This document shows, in pieces, positions 1 to 9,689 of a stretch of DNA of 51,755 nt. Below the pieces are notes generated by a model. That model did not search any database. It worked only from the letters and a program-made list of their open reading frames with translations, and was not told the origin of the DNA. How positions within the stretch are numbered: the first letter of the stretch is position 1; every line of letters starts with the position of its first letter. This DNA comes from Marinomonas foliarum. Lineage in GTDB: Bacteria; Pseudomonadota; Gammaproteobacteria; Pseudomonadales; Marinomonadaceae. The position numbers were made by a program, and so were the translations under genes. The stretch covers positions 1-51,755 of the forward strand of contig NZ_QPJQ01000035.1 of the NCBI RefSeq assembly GCF_003337275.1. Reading direction: 5' to 3'.

Positions 1-37
1 CAAATATGTTTTGGTGTTGTTAAGAATCAAACAGAAT

Positions 38-76
38 ATCAGCCTCAAGTTAGTTAAATAAAAACTTGAGGCTGAT
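38..76. repeat. Perfect 14-bp inverted repeat at the MBL gene breakpoint
   Basis: ATCAGCCTCAAGTT (38-51) and AACTTGAGGCTGAT (63-76) are perfect complements separated by 11 bases. No T-run follows on the plus strand, so it is not a canonical terminator in that direction. It sits immediately before the point where the MBL-fold gene loses its N-terminal coding region, so it may mark the rearrangement boundary or be the terminator of something lost to the left. Confidence 0.7.
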
Positions 77-1004
77 TAGGAGAGATGGTATCTACCAAAA
101 ATATTGGGATGTGGTGTTTTCTGGGGATTTGGGCGCGCCCTATTCGCCTTTGTTATGTGCGCCGCAGTCGCCTTATCGTGCAGACCAGCTTGTTTTAGAA
201 AGCACTTATGGTGATAGAAACCATGAAAATCGTGCGACACGCCAACAGAAACTCCAGCAAAGTTTAGAACACGCTTTGGGTGATTCGGGAACTGTGTTGA
301 TCCCTGCGTTTAGCATTGGTCGTACACAAGAGTTGCTGTACGAGTTGGAACATATCATTCATCAGAACAAGCTAAAACCTGTTAGCCAGACTCGTTCTGG
401 TGTTTCGTTAAATTGGGAAGACATCGATATTATTATCGATTCACCATTGGCGAGTCGTTTTACTGAGGTGTATCGATCGTTGGCGAACTATTGGGATGAC
501 GAGGCAAAACGCCGCGTGAGCTCGGGTCGCCACCCACTCAGTTTTGAGCAAGTGACTACGATAGATAGCCACGAGACTCATCTGCAAACCGTATCTTACC
601 TACAACGCCAAACTCGCCCTGCTATTGTTATTGCTGCTTCTGGTATGTGCGCTGGCGGTCGTATTGTGAATTATTTGAAGGCGTTATTGGGCGATGCGCG
701 CAACGATGTGTTGTTTGTGGGCTATCAAGCAGCAGGTACGCCAGGACGGGATATTTTGCGGTATCACGATAAGCCAAATGGTTATGTGGTGTTTGATGGG
801 GAGCGTTATGCCATTAATGCCAAGGTACAGCAGATAAGCGGTTATTCCGCCCACGCAGGGCAACGGGATTTGTTGAATTTTATTAAACGTATGCGCGTCC
901 CGCCGAAGAAAGTGCATTTGGTGCATGGGGATGATGGCGCCAAGCGGACGTTAAAGGGGTTGATTGAAATAGCCCATCCGGAGTGCAACGTCGTCGTGCC
1001 TTAA
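66..1004 (+). pseudogene. 5'-truncated MBL-fold/beta-CASP RNA-processing-type hydrolase
   Basis: The frame encodes the second part of an RNA-metabolising metallo-beta-lactamase (beta-CASP exonuclease/RNase J-CPSF73-like). Recognisable pieces are VFSGDLGAPY, LVLESTYGDR, LIPAFSIGRTQELL, IIDSPLA, ASGMCAGGRIVNYL, SGYSAHAGQRDLLNFI and a final VHGDDGAKRTL. Intact relatives are about 450 residues and begin with a metal-binding HxHxDH motif; that motif and roughly the first 140 residues are missing. The only available start is a TTG inside a hairpin with no ribosome binding site, and homology begins near position 110. I read it as a remnant rather than a working enzyme. Alternatively, the missing part could lie outside the window after a rearrangement. 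Confidence 0.75.
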
Positions 1005-1092
1005 GAAATAAAATAAACATAGAATTATACTTATGCGTTTGTATAATTTTATATTGATCCAAGTAACGCCAGTTCAAAACAAGGATGCAAAA

Positions 1093-1257
1093 ATGAACTC
1101 GAAGGATCTTATTAAGCAACTCAAAGACAACTTATGCGTGTTTGTAAGACATGGAAACGGAGACCATCAGATATGGTTTTCTCCCATAACAGGAAAGAAA
1201 TTTTCAGTACCTCACCCAAAAAACACACCTTCCGATTGGCACATTAAACAGTATTAA
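1093..1257 (+). CDS. hicA: HicA-type mRNA interferase toxin, probably frameshifted at its C-terminus
   Basis: This small protein (54 residues from the ATG at 1093, behind AAGGA) has the HicA fold signature: an N-terminal helix (SKDLIKQLKDN), then GNGDHQIW with the catalytic histidine, then a basic KKFSVPHPKN strand. HicA cleaves mRNA and is neutralised by HicB, encoded directly downstream. The frame stops at TAA 1255-1257, but skipping one T at 1255 continues it as KKMAGV to a stop at 1276. HicA proteins usually end in such a short K-x-AG-(V/I/L) tail, so I suspect a one-base insertion or a sequencing error. Loss of this helix might weaken the toxin. Confidence 0.65.
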   Translation: MNSKDLIKQLKDNLCVFVRHGNGDHQIWFSPITGKKFSVPHPKNTPSDWHIKQY

Positions 1258-1314
1258 GAAAATGGCTGGGGTTTAATCAGCACCTTAAAAACACCAACAG
1301 CAAGCGAGGTGGTT

Positions 1315-1737
1315 ATGTTATTTATGGTTGGTATAGAGCGCCCACAGGACAACAACACAGCATGGGGCATTATTGTTCCTGTGTTTGAAGCATTCGGGTA
1401 TGGCTGCGTTTCTGCTGCAGATGAACAAAATGAAGTATTGTATCGCGCCAAAGAAGTAATTCTTTTAATGGCCGAAGAAATCATGGCCGATGGACATATG
1501 CTATCGATGTTAGATACCGGTTTTGTTGATTATCGTACTCAATATCCAGAGTTTACTGAATGGCTAGCCATTGAGGTGCCCGTTGAAGGCTTAAAAGGCA
1601 AACAAAAGCGCGTCAACATCACCTTGTCAGAGCCACTATTAGCAAGAGTCGATGCCTACGTGGGCTTTCATCATGAATTTAAAGATCGGTCGGATTTTCT
1701 AGCCAAAGCCGCTGATCGTTATATGCAGGCAAAGTAA
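1315..1737 (+). CDS. hicB: HicB-type antitoxin
   Basis: This 140-residue protein has two recognisable parts: an N-terminal partially degraded RNase-H-like HicB fold (VGIERPQDNNTAWGIIVPVFEAFGYGCVSAADEQNEVLYRAKE) and a C-terminal ribbon-helix-helix-like DNA-binding segment (KRVNITLSEPLLARVDAYVGFHHEFKDRSDFLAKAADRYM). HicB antitoxins bind HicA and repress the shared promoter. I chose ATG 1315 because GAGGTGG lies just upstream; a GTG at 1309 would add two residues. It follows hicA by 57 bases in the same orientation, the usual hicAB order. Confidence 0.75.
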   Translation: MLFMVGIERPQDNNTAWGIIVPVFEAFGYGCVSAADEQNEVLYRAKEVILLMAEEIMADGHMLSMLDTGFVDYRTQYPEFTEWLAIEVPVEGLKGKQKRVNITLSEPLLARVDAYVGFHHEFKDRSDFLAKAADRYMQAK

Positions 1738-1873
1738 CAGGTTAGGAATGATTCGTTTTCGTAAGCCGGATGAGGGAGGCACAACCGTCAGATCACGCCT
1801 CGTTCCTCGGCTCATCTGACCTTGTATTTCCTTGGTATCAACGACCGGCACAAAACCGATAGTATTCTTATCT

Positions 1874-2021
1874 GTAGGTCGTGGCTTTAGCCCGACAAAA
1901 CGTATCTTTGGTGGGTCGCGGCTTTAGCCCGACAAAACGTATCTTTGGTAGGTCGCGGCTTTAGCCCGACAAGATGTGATTTGATGCGTCTCGTTTTTGT
2001 CGGCATAAATGCGTGACCTAC
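1874..2021. repeat. REP-like palindromic repeat cluster (three direct, one inverted copy)
   Basis: Three direct copies of a 24-base unit, GTAGGTCG..GGCTTTAGCCCGACA (1874-1897, 1911-1934, 1948-1971), alternate with the spacer AAACGTATCTTTG, giving a 37-bp period. A fourth, inverted and divergent copy lies at 1998-2021. Together they can fold into long hairpins between hicB and xylA. The same unit recurs between xylB and xylH, so this is a dispersed REP/BIME-type family. Nothing else is recognisable in the 1738-2130 gap apart from the xylA ribosome binding site. Confidence 0.8.
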
Positions 2022-2130
2022 TTCCACCAGCAAATTCAATAACCGCTCCAAGAAATTTCGTAATTGAAGCAATCGTTCAAAAAACCAATCATTCATAGGG
2101 ACAAAAATAACAACAGTCAGGAGTTCTGAT

Positions 2131-3450
2131 ATGAGTGAGTTTTTTAAGAACGTGCCGCATATAAAATACGAAGGCGCGAATTCCAGTAATCCTTTTGCTT
2201 TTAAACATTACGATGCAAACAAAGTACTAATGGGCAAAACCATGGCTGAACATTTAAGAATGGCAGCCTGCTATTGGCACAATTTCTGTTGGCAAGGAAG
2301 CGATGTATTTGGCGCGAATACTTTTGATCGCCCTTGGACCAAGCCTGCTAACGAAATGGAAGCAGCCAAAATGAAAGCTGACGCGGCATTTGAATTTTTC
2401 ACAAAGCTGGGCATTTCTTATTACAGTTTTCACGATGTTGATGTCAGCCCCGAAGGCAGCTCACTAAAAGAGTACATCAATAACTTTGCGCAAATGGTCG
2501 ATGTCCTTCAAGCTAAACAAGAAGCCACTGGCATCAAGCTGTTATGGGGAACCGCGAATGCCTTTTCCAATCCAAGATACATGTCTGGGGCGGCATCCAA
2601 TCCTAATCCTGAGATCTTCGCTTACGCAGCGACTCAGGTATTCCATGCAATGAACGCAACCAAAGCATTGAATGGCCAAAACTATGTTTTGTGGGGCGGT
2701 CGTGAAGGTTATGAAACCTTGCTGAATACCGACCTAAAACGTGAACGCGCCCAGCTTGGCCGCTTCATGCAAATGGTGGTTGAGCACAAATACAAAATCG
2801 GTTTTGAAGGCACTTTGTTGATCGAACCAAAACCCGCCGAACCAACCAAGCATCAATACGATTACGATACCGCGACGGTTTATGGTTTCTTAAAAGAATT
2901 TGGGCTTGAGAAAGAGATTAAGGTCAATATCGAAGCTAACCACGCGACTTTAGCAGGGCACAGTTTCCATCATGAAATCGCCACGGCTTGTTCATTAGGG
3001 ATTCTAGGCTCCGTCGACGCCAACCAAGGCGACGCGCAACTAGGCTGGGACACAGACCAATTTCCGACTAGCGTTGAAGAATATACTTTAGTTACGTATG
3101 AGATTCTGAAAAACGGTGGTTTCCAGAACGGTGGTTACATGTTTGACACCAAATTGCGTCGTCAGTCCATGGATCTAGAGGATTTGTTCCACGGGCATAT
3201 TGGCGCGATGGATACTTTGGCACTGTCCTTAGAGCGCGCGGTTAAGATGATCGAAGATGAAAAACTAGCGACGCTTGTTGAACAACGCTACGCAAAATGG
3301 AACGATTCTTTAGGGGCCGACATTTTAGCTGGCAAGCATACACTGCAAGATCTTGCGGAGTATGCGACTAAAAACAACATAGATCCTCAGCCCGTTTCTG
3401 GTCGCCAAGAGATGCTAGAAAATATGCTGAATGGCTATATTTATAAATAA
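2131..3450 (+). CDS. xylA: D-xylose isomerase
   Basis: XylA interconverts D-xylose and D-xylulose in the cytoplasm, the first catabolic step after import. The 439-residue length equals that of the E. coli-type class II enzymes. Visible signatures include [11 protein letters not shown] (catalytic His and Asp), [23 protein letters not shown] (metal-binding Glu), [17 protein letters not shown], and [20 protein letters not shown] with the metal-ligand acidic residues. CAGGAG lies 10 bases before the ATG. Unlike E. coli, xylA is not contiguous with xylB. It is convergent with the mutarotase/xylR group and preceded by palindromic repeats, so it needs its own promoter. Confidence 0.97.
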   Translation: MSEFFKNVPHIKYEGANSSNPFAFKHYDANKVLMGKTMAEHLRMAACYWHNFCWQGSDVFGANTFDRPWTKPANEMEAAKMKADAAFEFFTKLGISYYSFHDVDVSPEGSSLKEYINNFAQMVDVLQAKQEATGIKLLWGTANAFSNPRYMSGAASNPNPEIFAYAATQVFHAMNATKALNGQNYVLWGGREGYETLLNTDLKRERAQLGRFMQMVVEHKYKIGFEGTLLIEPKPAEPTKHQYDYDTATVYGFLKEFGLEKEIKVNIEANHATLAGHSFHHEIATACSLGILGSVDANQGDAQLGWDTDQFPTSVEEYTLVTYEILKNGGFQNGGYMFDTKLRRQSMDLEDLFHGHIGAMDTLALSLERAVKMIEDEKLATLVEQRYAKWNDSLGADILAGKHTLQDLAEYATKNNIDPQPVSGRQEMLENMLNGYIYK

Positions 3451-3479
3451 GATCGCATGTTAGATCGCGAACAAAAAAA

Positions 3480-3512
3480 ACAGGCCAACGAAGATTGGCC
3501 TGTGTTTTTTAT
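3480..3512. terminator. Bidirectional terminator between xylA and the mutarotase gene
   Basis: ACAGGCCAA (3480-3488) pairs with TTGGCCTGT (3495-3503) across a 6-base loop. GTTTTTT follows on the plus side and an A-run precedes it, which gives a T-run on the minus strand. It lies between two convergent genes, so it can end both transcripts. Confidence 0.85.
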
Positions 3513-3533
3513 TACTAAATGTTACGAGAAATT

Positions 3534-3974
3534 TTAAGAAAAGATCACGCCTTTCTTCAGTAGAAAACACCCATAACCTCTTGCTTCCCCCGTTACGACG
3601 ACAGCGAAAGCCTGTTTGGCAGCTTCGTAAAAAGCAAAGCGTTCTAACGAGCCCATTTCTGCATTATCACTGTCAGCCGCCTTTAATAGCGCTGCGAACT
3701 CTTGCTGTACTTCTGGCATGACCGATTCGTCTTCGCCAACCATTTGCATACGAGTCACTGGCTGGTCAACAAAGGTATCCAACGGCAATACGGATAAAAT
3801 CGCCGTAGCCGCTTGGGTGACATTCACGCCATCTAGACGAATGACCGGTTTTCCACCCGCAACAGAAGCCGCAGGAAAGTTACGATCCACCAAAACAATG
3901 TCGTCACCGTGGCCCATTGTGCGCAATACGTTTAGCAATTCCCCACTTAGTAATGGGTCTATATTTTTTAGCAT
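3534..3974 (-). CDS. RbsD/FucU-family sugar mutarotase
   Basis: This is a 146-residue member of the RbsD/FucU family, which speeds anomer conversion of free sugars. The N-terminus MLKNIDPLLSGELLNVLRTMGHGDDIVLVDRNFP carries the hallmark MGHGD (catalytic His and Asp) and VDRNFPA. The later part has QQEFAALLKAADSD, RFAFYEAAKQAFAVVVTGE and the terminal RGYGCFLLKKGVI, closest in style to FucU. I start at ATG 3974 because AGGGAGG sits just upstream; a GTG at 3989 is also open. It follows xylR by 30 bases on the same strand. Its natural substrate here may be a xylose-locus sugar rather than fucose, which is inference. Confidence 0.85.
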   Translation of the reverse strand: MLKNIDPLLSGELLNVLRTMGHGDDIVLVDRNFPAASVAGGKPVIRLDGVNVTQAATAILSVLPLDTFVDQPVTRMQMVGEDESVMPEVQQEFAALLKAADSDNAEMGSLERFAFYEAAKQAFAVVVTGEARGYGCFLLKKGVIFS

Positions 3975-4004
3975 TTCGCCCTCCCTCACTGTCTCAAAAA
4001 TACT

Positions 4005-5195
4005 TTAGTGTTGGTTGTTTTCTTTATCAAGCCGCGACGACACACGGTATTCCCCAGGTGTCATGCCCAAGTTTTTACGCGATACCGTGTACATGTATTG
4101 TACGGAAGGATAACCACAAGTTCTGGCTATTTCATCGAACGGTAAGTTGGTCGAAGTGATCAATTCACAGGCGCGATAAAACTTGGTCATGTGCAGTTGT
4201 TCGTGCATTGAGCAGCCAATTTCGTCGATAAAGCGGGTTTCTAGGTTGGTTCTGGATATGCCAATGTAATCAACAACTTGTGCTACTTTCACACCTCGAC
4301 ACGCATTATGACGAATAAAATGCATGGCTTGGATAACATACGGGTCGTGCAATGCGCGATAATCAGACGATTGTCTTTCCGCTATGCCAGTTGGGTCGAC
4401 CACCACCAGCGAGTTTTCCGTAGAATAGCCTTGTAGCATACGATGCAGCATTTTTGCCGCTTCATAACCCATTTGCTTACTGCCCTGCTCTACTGAAGAT
4501 AAAGCTGTTCGGTTCAAGTTCCTCGCCATGCTTTCATTATCAATGCCTACAATGGCCACTTGCTCTGGTACCAAGATATTCAAATGATCACAAACCTGTA
4601 ATAAATGGCGTGCACGGGAATCTGTGACGGCTATAATGCCAATGGGTTTAGGAAGGTTTTTAAGCCAGTTTTCTAGCTCACGCTGTGCCGTTTCCCAGAC
4701 TTCTGCCGAGGTGCAGAAACCTTGGTGTACATGAGGCTCAAAGCCGTCTGAACGGACTTGCTCGATAAAGGCATGCTCACGCTCACTGGCCCACCGACTA
4801 TAAATGGTACTTGGCACACCATAAAAGGCAAACGCGGGCAGCCCTTTGCGCTTCAGGTGTTGGTACGCACAATGCACCAAAGCAGCGTTGTCTGTGGCGA
4901 CATAAGGCAGTCGTGGATAATCTTCTTTATGGTGGTAAGAACCGCCAACCGCTACAGTGGGAATATCGGTGTCTTTTAGGATGTCTTCCACTTCGGGGTT
5001 ATCAAAGTCGGCAATAATGCCGTCTCCTTCCCAGTGTTTTAATGCATCTAGGCGACAGCGAAAATCGTCTTCAAAATACACATCCCAATCACATTGAGCT
5101 GCATGTAAGTATTCACCAATACCTTCAATGACTTGTCGGTCATACACTTTATTGGCATTAAATACCAAGTTGAGTCGATAGCGTTTTTCAAACAT
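4005..5195 (-). CDS. xylR: XylR, AraC-family D-xylose-responsive activator
   Basis: This 396-residue protein (E. coli XylR is 392) has an N-terminal LacI-like periplasmic-binding fold for xylose (residues about 1-285: LVFNANKVYDRQVIEGIGEYL, DGIIADFDNPEVE, IGIIAVTDSRARHLLQ, VAIVGIDNESMARNL). At the C-terminus is an AraC-type double helix-turn-helix (about 290-390: VAQVVDYIGISRTNLETRF and FDEIARTCGYPSVQYMYTVSRK, then GMTPGEYR). It presumably activates xylA, xylB and xylFGH when xylose is bound. It is transcribed in the same direction as xylB and the transporter genes and is separated from xylB by 155 bases that may hold its own promoter. Confidence 0.95.
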   Translation of the reverse strand: MFEKRYRLNLVFNANKVYDRQVIEGIGEYLHAAQCDWDVYFEDDFRCRLDALKHWEGDGIIADFDNPEVEDILKDTDIPTVAVGGSYHHKEDYPRLPYVATDNAALVHCAYQHLKRKGLPAFAFYGVPSTIYSRWASEREHAFIEQVRSDGFEPHVHQGFCTSAEVWETAQRELENWLKNLPKPIGIIAVTDSRARHLLQVCDHLNILVPEQVAIVGIDNESMARNLNRTALSSVEQGSKQMGYEAAKMLHRMLQGYSTENSLVVVDPTGIAERQSSDYRALHDPYVIQAMHFIRHNACRGVKVAQVVDYIGISRTNLETRFIDEIGCSMHEQLHMTKFYRACELITSTNLPFDEIARTCGYPSVQYMYTVSRKNLGMTPGEYRVSSRLDKENNQH

Positions 5196-5350
5196 ACAAA
5201 AGCATCTCTAATTTTTATTATTAGCTTGATCATACTCTTGTTGATATTGCAGGTTCTAGGTAATGATAAAAATCAGAAAGGAAATAATAGAAATCGTAAT
5301 GAAAGAAAGTTGGTAATAAGAGCGGCGTCATGCAACACCGCCCTTGCTAA

Positions 5351-6799
5351 TTAAAGCCCTTTTACTCTTTGGTACAAATCCTGAAAGCGCCTGCGCTTCT
5401 CTGTATACCGAGCGCTATTTGCTTGATCAGGCAAGTAACGTTTAATAAGCGCTGGCTTGGTGCAAATTTCGTTTAGTGCGCCTTGGCCTTGATCGCCAAT
5501 AGCCGCCAAGCGAGCCGCACCCAAAGCAGGCCCAACTTCGCCACCTGCACGGTAATCCATTGGCACATTAAAGACATCCGCCAGCCTTTGTAACCAATAG
5601 GTGCTTTTGGCTCCGCCACCAATCACGTCTATTCCTTCGCTGATATTGTGTGCCGAGCGTACCGTATCCAATCCATCCAGCAAGGCAAAGCTCACCCCTT
5701 CAAGTACTGCAAGAACCAAATCCGCTGGCGTCGTTTCATGGGTCATCCCCCAAAACACGCCTTTTGCATTGGCATCGTTATGCGGCGTTCTTTCTCCGCT
5801 TAGATAAGGCAAAAAAGTAAGCTTGCTATCCTGTTCTAAGCGGTTTTCAGCCGCCAATAAAGCCAACTCCACACTGCTAAACTGCGCTAGTTTGGAGACC
5901 CAATCAATACAGCTCGCCGCACTTAACATCACCGACATAGTGTGCCAAGTATTCGGAATTGCATGACCAAAACTGTGCAAGGCAGCAGCAGGATTCGCTG
6001 TAAATCCATCACTTACTGCAAAAATCACCCCTGATGTCCCCAGCGATAGCATGGTTTGTTCAGGTGAAATAATGCCCATGCCGACTGCGCCTGCGGCGTT
6101 ATCACCACCACCCGCAACAACAGGCACAATAGGCATAGACCAGCGTTTGGCCAACAGCTCGTCGATCGTGCCGGTGATTTCCGAGCCTTCATATACTTTT
6201 GGCATTTGCTTTTCGTTTAAGCCTGTTGCTTGCAACATGGTCTCGCTCCAAGTGCGTTGCTCCATATTCAACCATAGAGTGCCTGAGGCATCGGAAACGT
6301 CGGTCGCGAAATCCCCTGTCATGCGAAAACGTAGATAATCTTTTGGCAATAACACTTTATCAATTTGTGCAAAAACTTCCGGCTCATGCTGCTTCACCCA
6401 AAGCAACTTAGGCGCGGTAAAACCAGGCATAACCAGGTTCCCCGTAATGGCTTGCACTTCTGGACAGCGCCTTTGCAAGACCAAGCATTCTTCGTGAGAG
6501 CGGCCATCATTCCAAAGGATCGCGGGGCGCAATACTTCGCCCTGCTTGCCAAGCAAGGTGGCGCCATGCATTTGCCCCGATAAGCCAATGGCTTTAACGT
6601 CTTGTAAGTTGTGCTCTTTAGCCAGCTGCAACATTGCCAAGTCAGTTGCTTGCCACCAGTCTGCTGGATTTTGCTCAGACCAAAGGTCAAACGGCCGAGA
6701 TACAGACAAAGGCGATGAGCAGCTGGCTGTTACCTGACCATCTTTTGCCATTAAAATCACTTTTACACCAGAGGTGCCGAGGTCAATTCCGATATACAT
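5351..6799 (-). CDS. xylB: Xylulokinase
   Basis: This FGGY-family kinase phosphorylates D-xylulose to xylulose 5-phosphate with ATP, feeding the pentose phosphate pathway. The 482 residues match the E. coli enzyme (484). The start MYIGIDLGTSGVKVILM is the phosphate-binding motif. LSGQMHGATLL contains the substrate-contacting residues of xylulokinases, DYLRFRMTGDFATDVSDASGT follows, and the C-terminal FGGY half has PVVAGGGDNAAGAVG and VIGGGAKSTYWLQRLADVF. The neighbours are xylR downstream and, across a palindromic repeat pair, the xylH permease upstream. Confidence 0.96.
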   Translation of the reverse strand: MYIGIDLGTSGVKVILMAKDGQVTASCSSPLSVSRPFDLWSEQNPADWWQATDLAMLQLAKEHNLQDVKAIGLSGQMHGATLLGKQGEVLRPAILWNDGRSHEECLVLQRRCPEVQAITGNLVMPGFTAPKLLWVKQHEPEVFAQIDKVLLPKDYLRFRMTGDFATDVSDASGTLWLNMEQRTWSETMLQATGLNEKQMPKVYEGSEITGTIDELLAKRWSMPIVPVVAGGGDNAAGAVGMGIISPEQTMLSLGTSGVIFAVSDGFTANPAAALHSFGHAIPNTWHTMSVMLSAASCIDWVSKLAQFSSVELALLAAENRLEQDSKLTFLPYLSGERTPHNDANAKGVFWGMTHETTPADLVLAVLEGVSFALLDGLDTVRSAHNISEGIDVIGGGAKSTYWLQRLADVFNVPMDYRAGGEVGPALGAARLAAIGDQGQGALNEICTKPALIKRYLPDQANSARYTEKRRRFQDLYQRVKGL

Positions 6800-6872
6800 A
6801 AAACATATCCTTCATTTTGTTAATCGCCACCCTTACACATGGGGTTGTCACCAAACGACTTCTGTCGATTTT

Positions 6873-6948
6873 GTAGGTCGTGAATTTATGCCGACAAAAA
6901 GTTGTGTGGCACCAAATTAGACCTTGTCGGGCTAAAGCCGCGACCTAC
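6873..6948. repeat. REP-like inverted palindrome pair between xylB and xylH
   Basis: GTAGGTCGTGAATTTATGCCGACA-type unit (6873-6896) faces an inverted partner TGTCGGG..CGCGACCTAC (6925-6948). Both belong to the repeat family seen at 1874-2021. In the xyl transcript this forms a long hairpin between the permease and kinase cistrons, where it could stabilise the upstream transporter mRNA or reduce read-through into xylB. Confidence 0.75.
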
Positions 6949-6978
6949 ATAACCGATTCAACCTTTGCACGCTACCTT

Positions 6979-8109
6979 TTACTGTGATTTTTTTGTTTTT
7001 ACGTCCAACCAAACGGCGAGCAACAAAATCATGCCTTTAACGATTAGTTGCCAAAACGTCGGCACATCCAACATGCTCATGCCATTGTCCAAGCTCGCCA
7101 TAATCAGTGCCCCCATTATGGCACCAAATACCGCACCAACACCGCCAGCCAAACTGGCGCCGCCAATAACACAGGCTGCGATAGCATCCAGTTCTGCCAT
7201 GTTTCCCGCAGCAGGGGAGCCCGCTCCAAGTCGAGATGTGAGTATTAAAGCGGCCACGGCGACCATCATGCCATTGAAGCCAAACACCAACATTTTAGTG
7301 CGTTCTACGTTAACTCCCGACATGCGAGTCGCTTCGATGTTGCCACCAATCGCGTAAATTCGACGACCAAACGATGTTCTTTTTGCTACATAAGTGGCGA
7401 TTAGAATCAGCCCACCCATGATCAAAATGGGGGTTGGAATACCGCGATAGCTTTCCAGAATGAATAACAATCCCATTAATACGGCAACAGCGATCGTCGC
7501 TTTGGCGTATTCAAACTTAGCCGACTGATTTTCCACACCGTGCTTTTGTCTTGCCTTGCGTCGAGCATAAACCTTAGCCACCAGCCCAAGACACAACAAG
7601 GAGACAACACTGATCCCCCAACCAGACGGAATATAACTTTGCCCAACAATCGCCAGTGAACTAGACGTTGGCGCAACCGTCGCCCCATCAGTTAATCCCA
7701 CTAAGATGCCACGAAACGCTAACATGCCTGCCAAGGTGACAATAAAAGAGGGCACTTTTTGATAAGCGACCCACCAGCCATTAAACAAGCCCAACACCAA
7801 ACCCGCAGCGACCGTGATTAAAACGGTGAGCATAATAGGAAAGTGAAACCAAACATCCAGAATCGCGGCCACACCACCCAATAAGCCCATCATAGAACCA
7901 ACGGACAAATCGATTTCCGCGCTGATAATGACAAACACCATGCCAATGGCGAGCACGCCTACAATGGCCGTTTGACGAATTAAGTTAGAAATATTACGCG
8001 GTGACACAAAGGCACCGTCTGTCGCAAAGGAAAAGAATACGACGATTAACAGCATGGCTGCCAACATGGCAAACAGTTGTAGTTGACTGGTTTTTATTGT
8101 TTTAAACAT
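6979..8109 (-). CDS. xylH: D-xylose ABC transporter permease
   Basis: This 376-residue membrane permease belongs to the ribose/xylose-type importer family (RbsC/XylH). Many hydrophobic segments are visible, including [43 protein letters not shown] (the family's EIDLSVG signature), [34 protein letters not shown] and a final [12 protein letters not shown]. The internal charged stretch around [12 protein letters not shown] distinguishes XylH from shorter ribose permeases. It overlaps the end of xylG by 8 bases, indicating translational coupling. Confidence 0.94.
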   Translation of the reverse strand: MFKTIKTSQLQLFAMLAAMLLIVVFFSFATDGAFVSPRNISNLIRQTAIVGVLAIGMVFVIISAEIDLSVGSMMGLLGGVAAILDVWFHFPIMLTVLITVAAGLVLGLFNGWWVAYQKVPSFIVTLAGMLAFRGILVGLTDGATVAPTSSSLAIVGQSYIPSGWGISVVSLLCLGLVAKVYARRKARQKHGVENQSAKFEYAKATIAVAVLMGLLFILESYRGIPTPILIMGGLILIATYVAKRTSFGRRIYAIGGNIEATRMSGVNVERTKMLVFGFNGMMVAVAALILTSRLGAGSPAAGNMAELDAIAACVIGGASLAGGVGAVFGAIMGALIMASLDNGMSMLDVPTFWQLIVKGMILLLAVWLDVKTKKSQ

Positions 8110-9631
8110 TCGTTGTATCCTCTTTGATCGCGCAATTCATTATCATTTCTTGAGTCAAACCTTGGTGGTCAAATTGACCTTTTAGTCGTCCTTCGTGCAT
8201 CACCAATACTCGGTCACTGATCCCTATGACTTCGGACAATTCAGACGACACCATGATGATCGACATACCTTGTTTGACGAGCGCAAACATCAGTTTATAA
8301 ATTTCGTATTTGGCGCCCACATCAATGCCGCGAGTCGGCTCGTCTAGTATCAAAATTTTGGGATGCGTTAATAAACATTTGGCGATGATGGCTTTTTGCT
8401 GATTACCACCACTCAAATTTTTAATTGACAGTTCAGACGACGCCGTTTTTACTTTCAGTTGCGCAATATAATTATCGATGTCTTGGCTTTCTTGATCTTC
8501 ATTGATCGCACCAAACCATGACGAATATTGACTTAAAACCGAAAGGGTGATGTTTCGTCCAACGCTCATAATAGGCACGATACCGTGACGCTTTCGGTCT
8601 TCTGGCACCATGGCAATACCGGCTTCTAACGCTGTGCGCTGAGAACGAATTGCTAACGACTCGCCATGCAATTCAACCTCTGCTTCGTAGTTACCATCGT
8701 AAGAACCATACAAACATTGCATCAGCTCCGTTCGACCAGAACCGATCAACCCTGCGATGCCAAGAATTTCACCTTGCCGTAATTCAAAACTTACGTCTTC
8801 TACTTGAGCCCGCGAGGCACCCGCTTGCTTCGCGGTCGCGTGTTTTACTTTTAGTACGATGTCACCGATCTCATGCTCTTCCCGTGGAAACAGCTCATCT
8901 AATTCGCGCCCAACCATCATGCTGATGATGTCATTTTGTGTGAGATTTTCGACCGATCGAGTATCTATATGATCACCATCTCGAATGACCGTGACCCAAT
9001 TGGATAAAGCCAATACTTCTTCCAATTTATGAGAAATGTAGATACAAGCGATGCCCTGCTGTTTCAGCTCACTCACAATGTTCAATAGGATTTCGATCTC
9101 TGTGGTGGTCAGAGAAGACGTTGGCTCGTCCAGTATTAATAGCTTCACGTTTTTGTTTAATGCTTTAGCGATCTCGACCAATTGCTGTTGGCCCACACCA
9201 AGCTCTCGGATTGGCGTATCAGGTAAAATATCCAACTTGACTCGCGCCAACAGCTCCGCTGTACGACGGTGCATTTCTTCGTCATTTAGCCTTGCAAACG
9301 TACCAAGTTCATTACCCAGAAAGATATTTTCTAAGACGGTCATCTCTTTAACGAGCGCCAATTCTTGGTGAATAATGACGATTCCTAACGCTTCGGTATC
9401 ACGAATACTGGATGCTTTAACAAGATTGCCTTCAAAATAAATTTCACCTTCATAAGAACCAAATGGCCAAACACCACTTAATACTTTCATTAAGGTTGAT
9501 TTACCTGAACCGTTCTCACCGCATATAGACAAGGCTTCACCAGGATCAAGCTGGATGCTGACGCCGTTTAATGCACGGACACCGGAGAAACTTTTTATAA
9601 TCCCACGCATGTCCAATAATGGTTGCTTCAT
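8102..9631 (-). CDS. xylG: D-xylose ABC transporter ATP-binding protein
   Basis: This is a 509-residue duplicated ABC ATPase that powers xylose import. The first domain has Walker [10 protein letters not shown] (residues 38-46), signature [15 protein letters not shown] and Walker [12 protein letters not shown]. The second has the usual degenerate P-loop [11 protein letters not shown], signature [16 protein letters not shown] and [12 protein letters not shown]. The open frame extends to 9733, but that would overlap xylF. I start at ATG 9631, behind AAAGGTG, where the family alignment begins ([15 protein letters not shown]). Confidence 0.95.
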   Translation of the reverse strand: MKQPLLDMRGIIKSFSGVRALNGVSIQLDPGEALSICGENGSGKSTLMKVLSGVWPFGSYEGEIYFEGNLVKASSIRDTEALGIVIIHQELALVKEMTVLENIFLGNELGTFARLNDEEMHRRTAELLARVKLDILPDTPIRELGVGQQQLVEIAKALNKNVKLLILDEPTSSLTTTEIEILLNIVSELKQQGIACIYISHKLEEVLALSNWVTVIRDGDHIDTRSVENLTQNDIISMMVGRELDELFPREEHEIGDIVLKVKHATAKQAGASRAQVEDVSFELRQGEILGIAGLIGSGRTELMQCLYGSYDGNYEAEVELHGESLAIRSQRTALEAGIAMVPEDRKRHGIVPIMSVGRNITLSVLSQYSSWFGAINEDQESQDIDNYIAQLKVKTASSELSIKNLSGGNQQKAIIAKCLLTHPKILILDEPTRGIDVGAKYEIYKLMFALVKQGMSIIMVSSELSEVIGISDRVLVMHEGRLKGQFDHQGLTQEMIMNCAIKEDTTNV

Positions 9632-9689
9632 ATTTACACCTTTATGAAAAGCAAATGGCACTCTTTCGAGTGCCATTAATAGGAATGAA

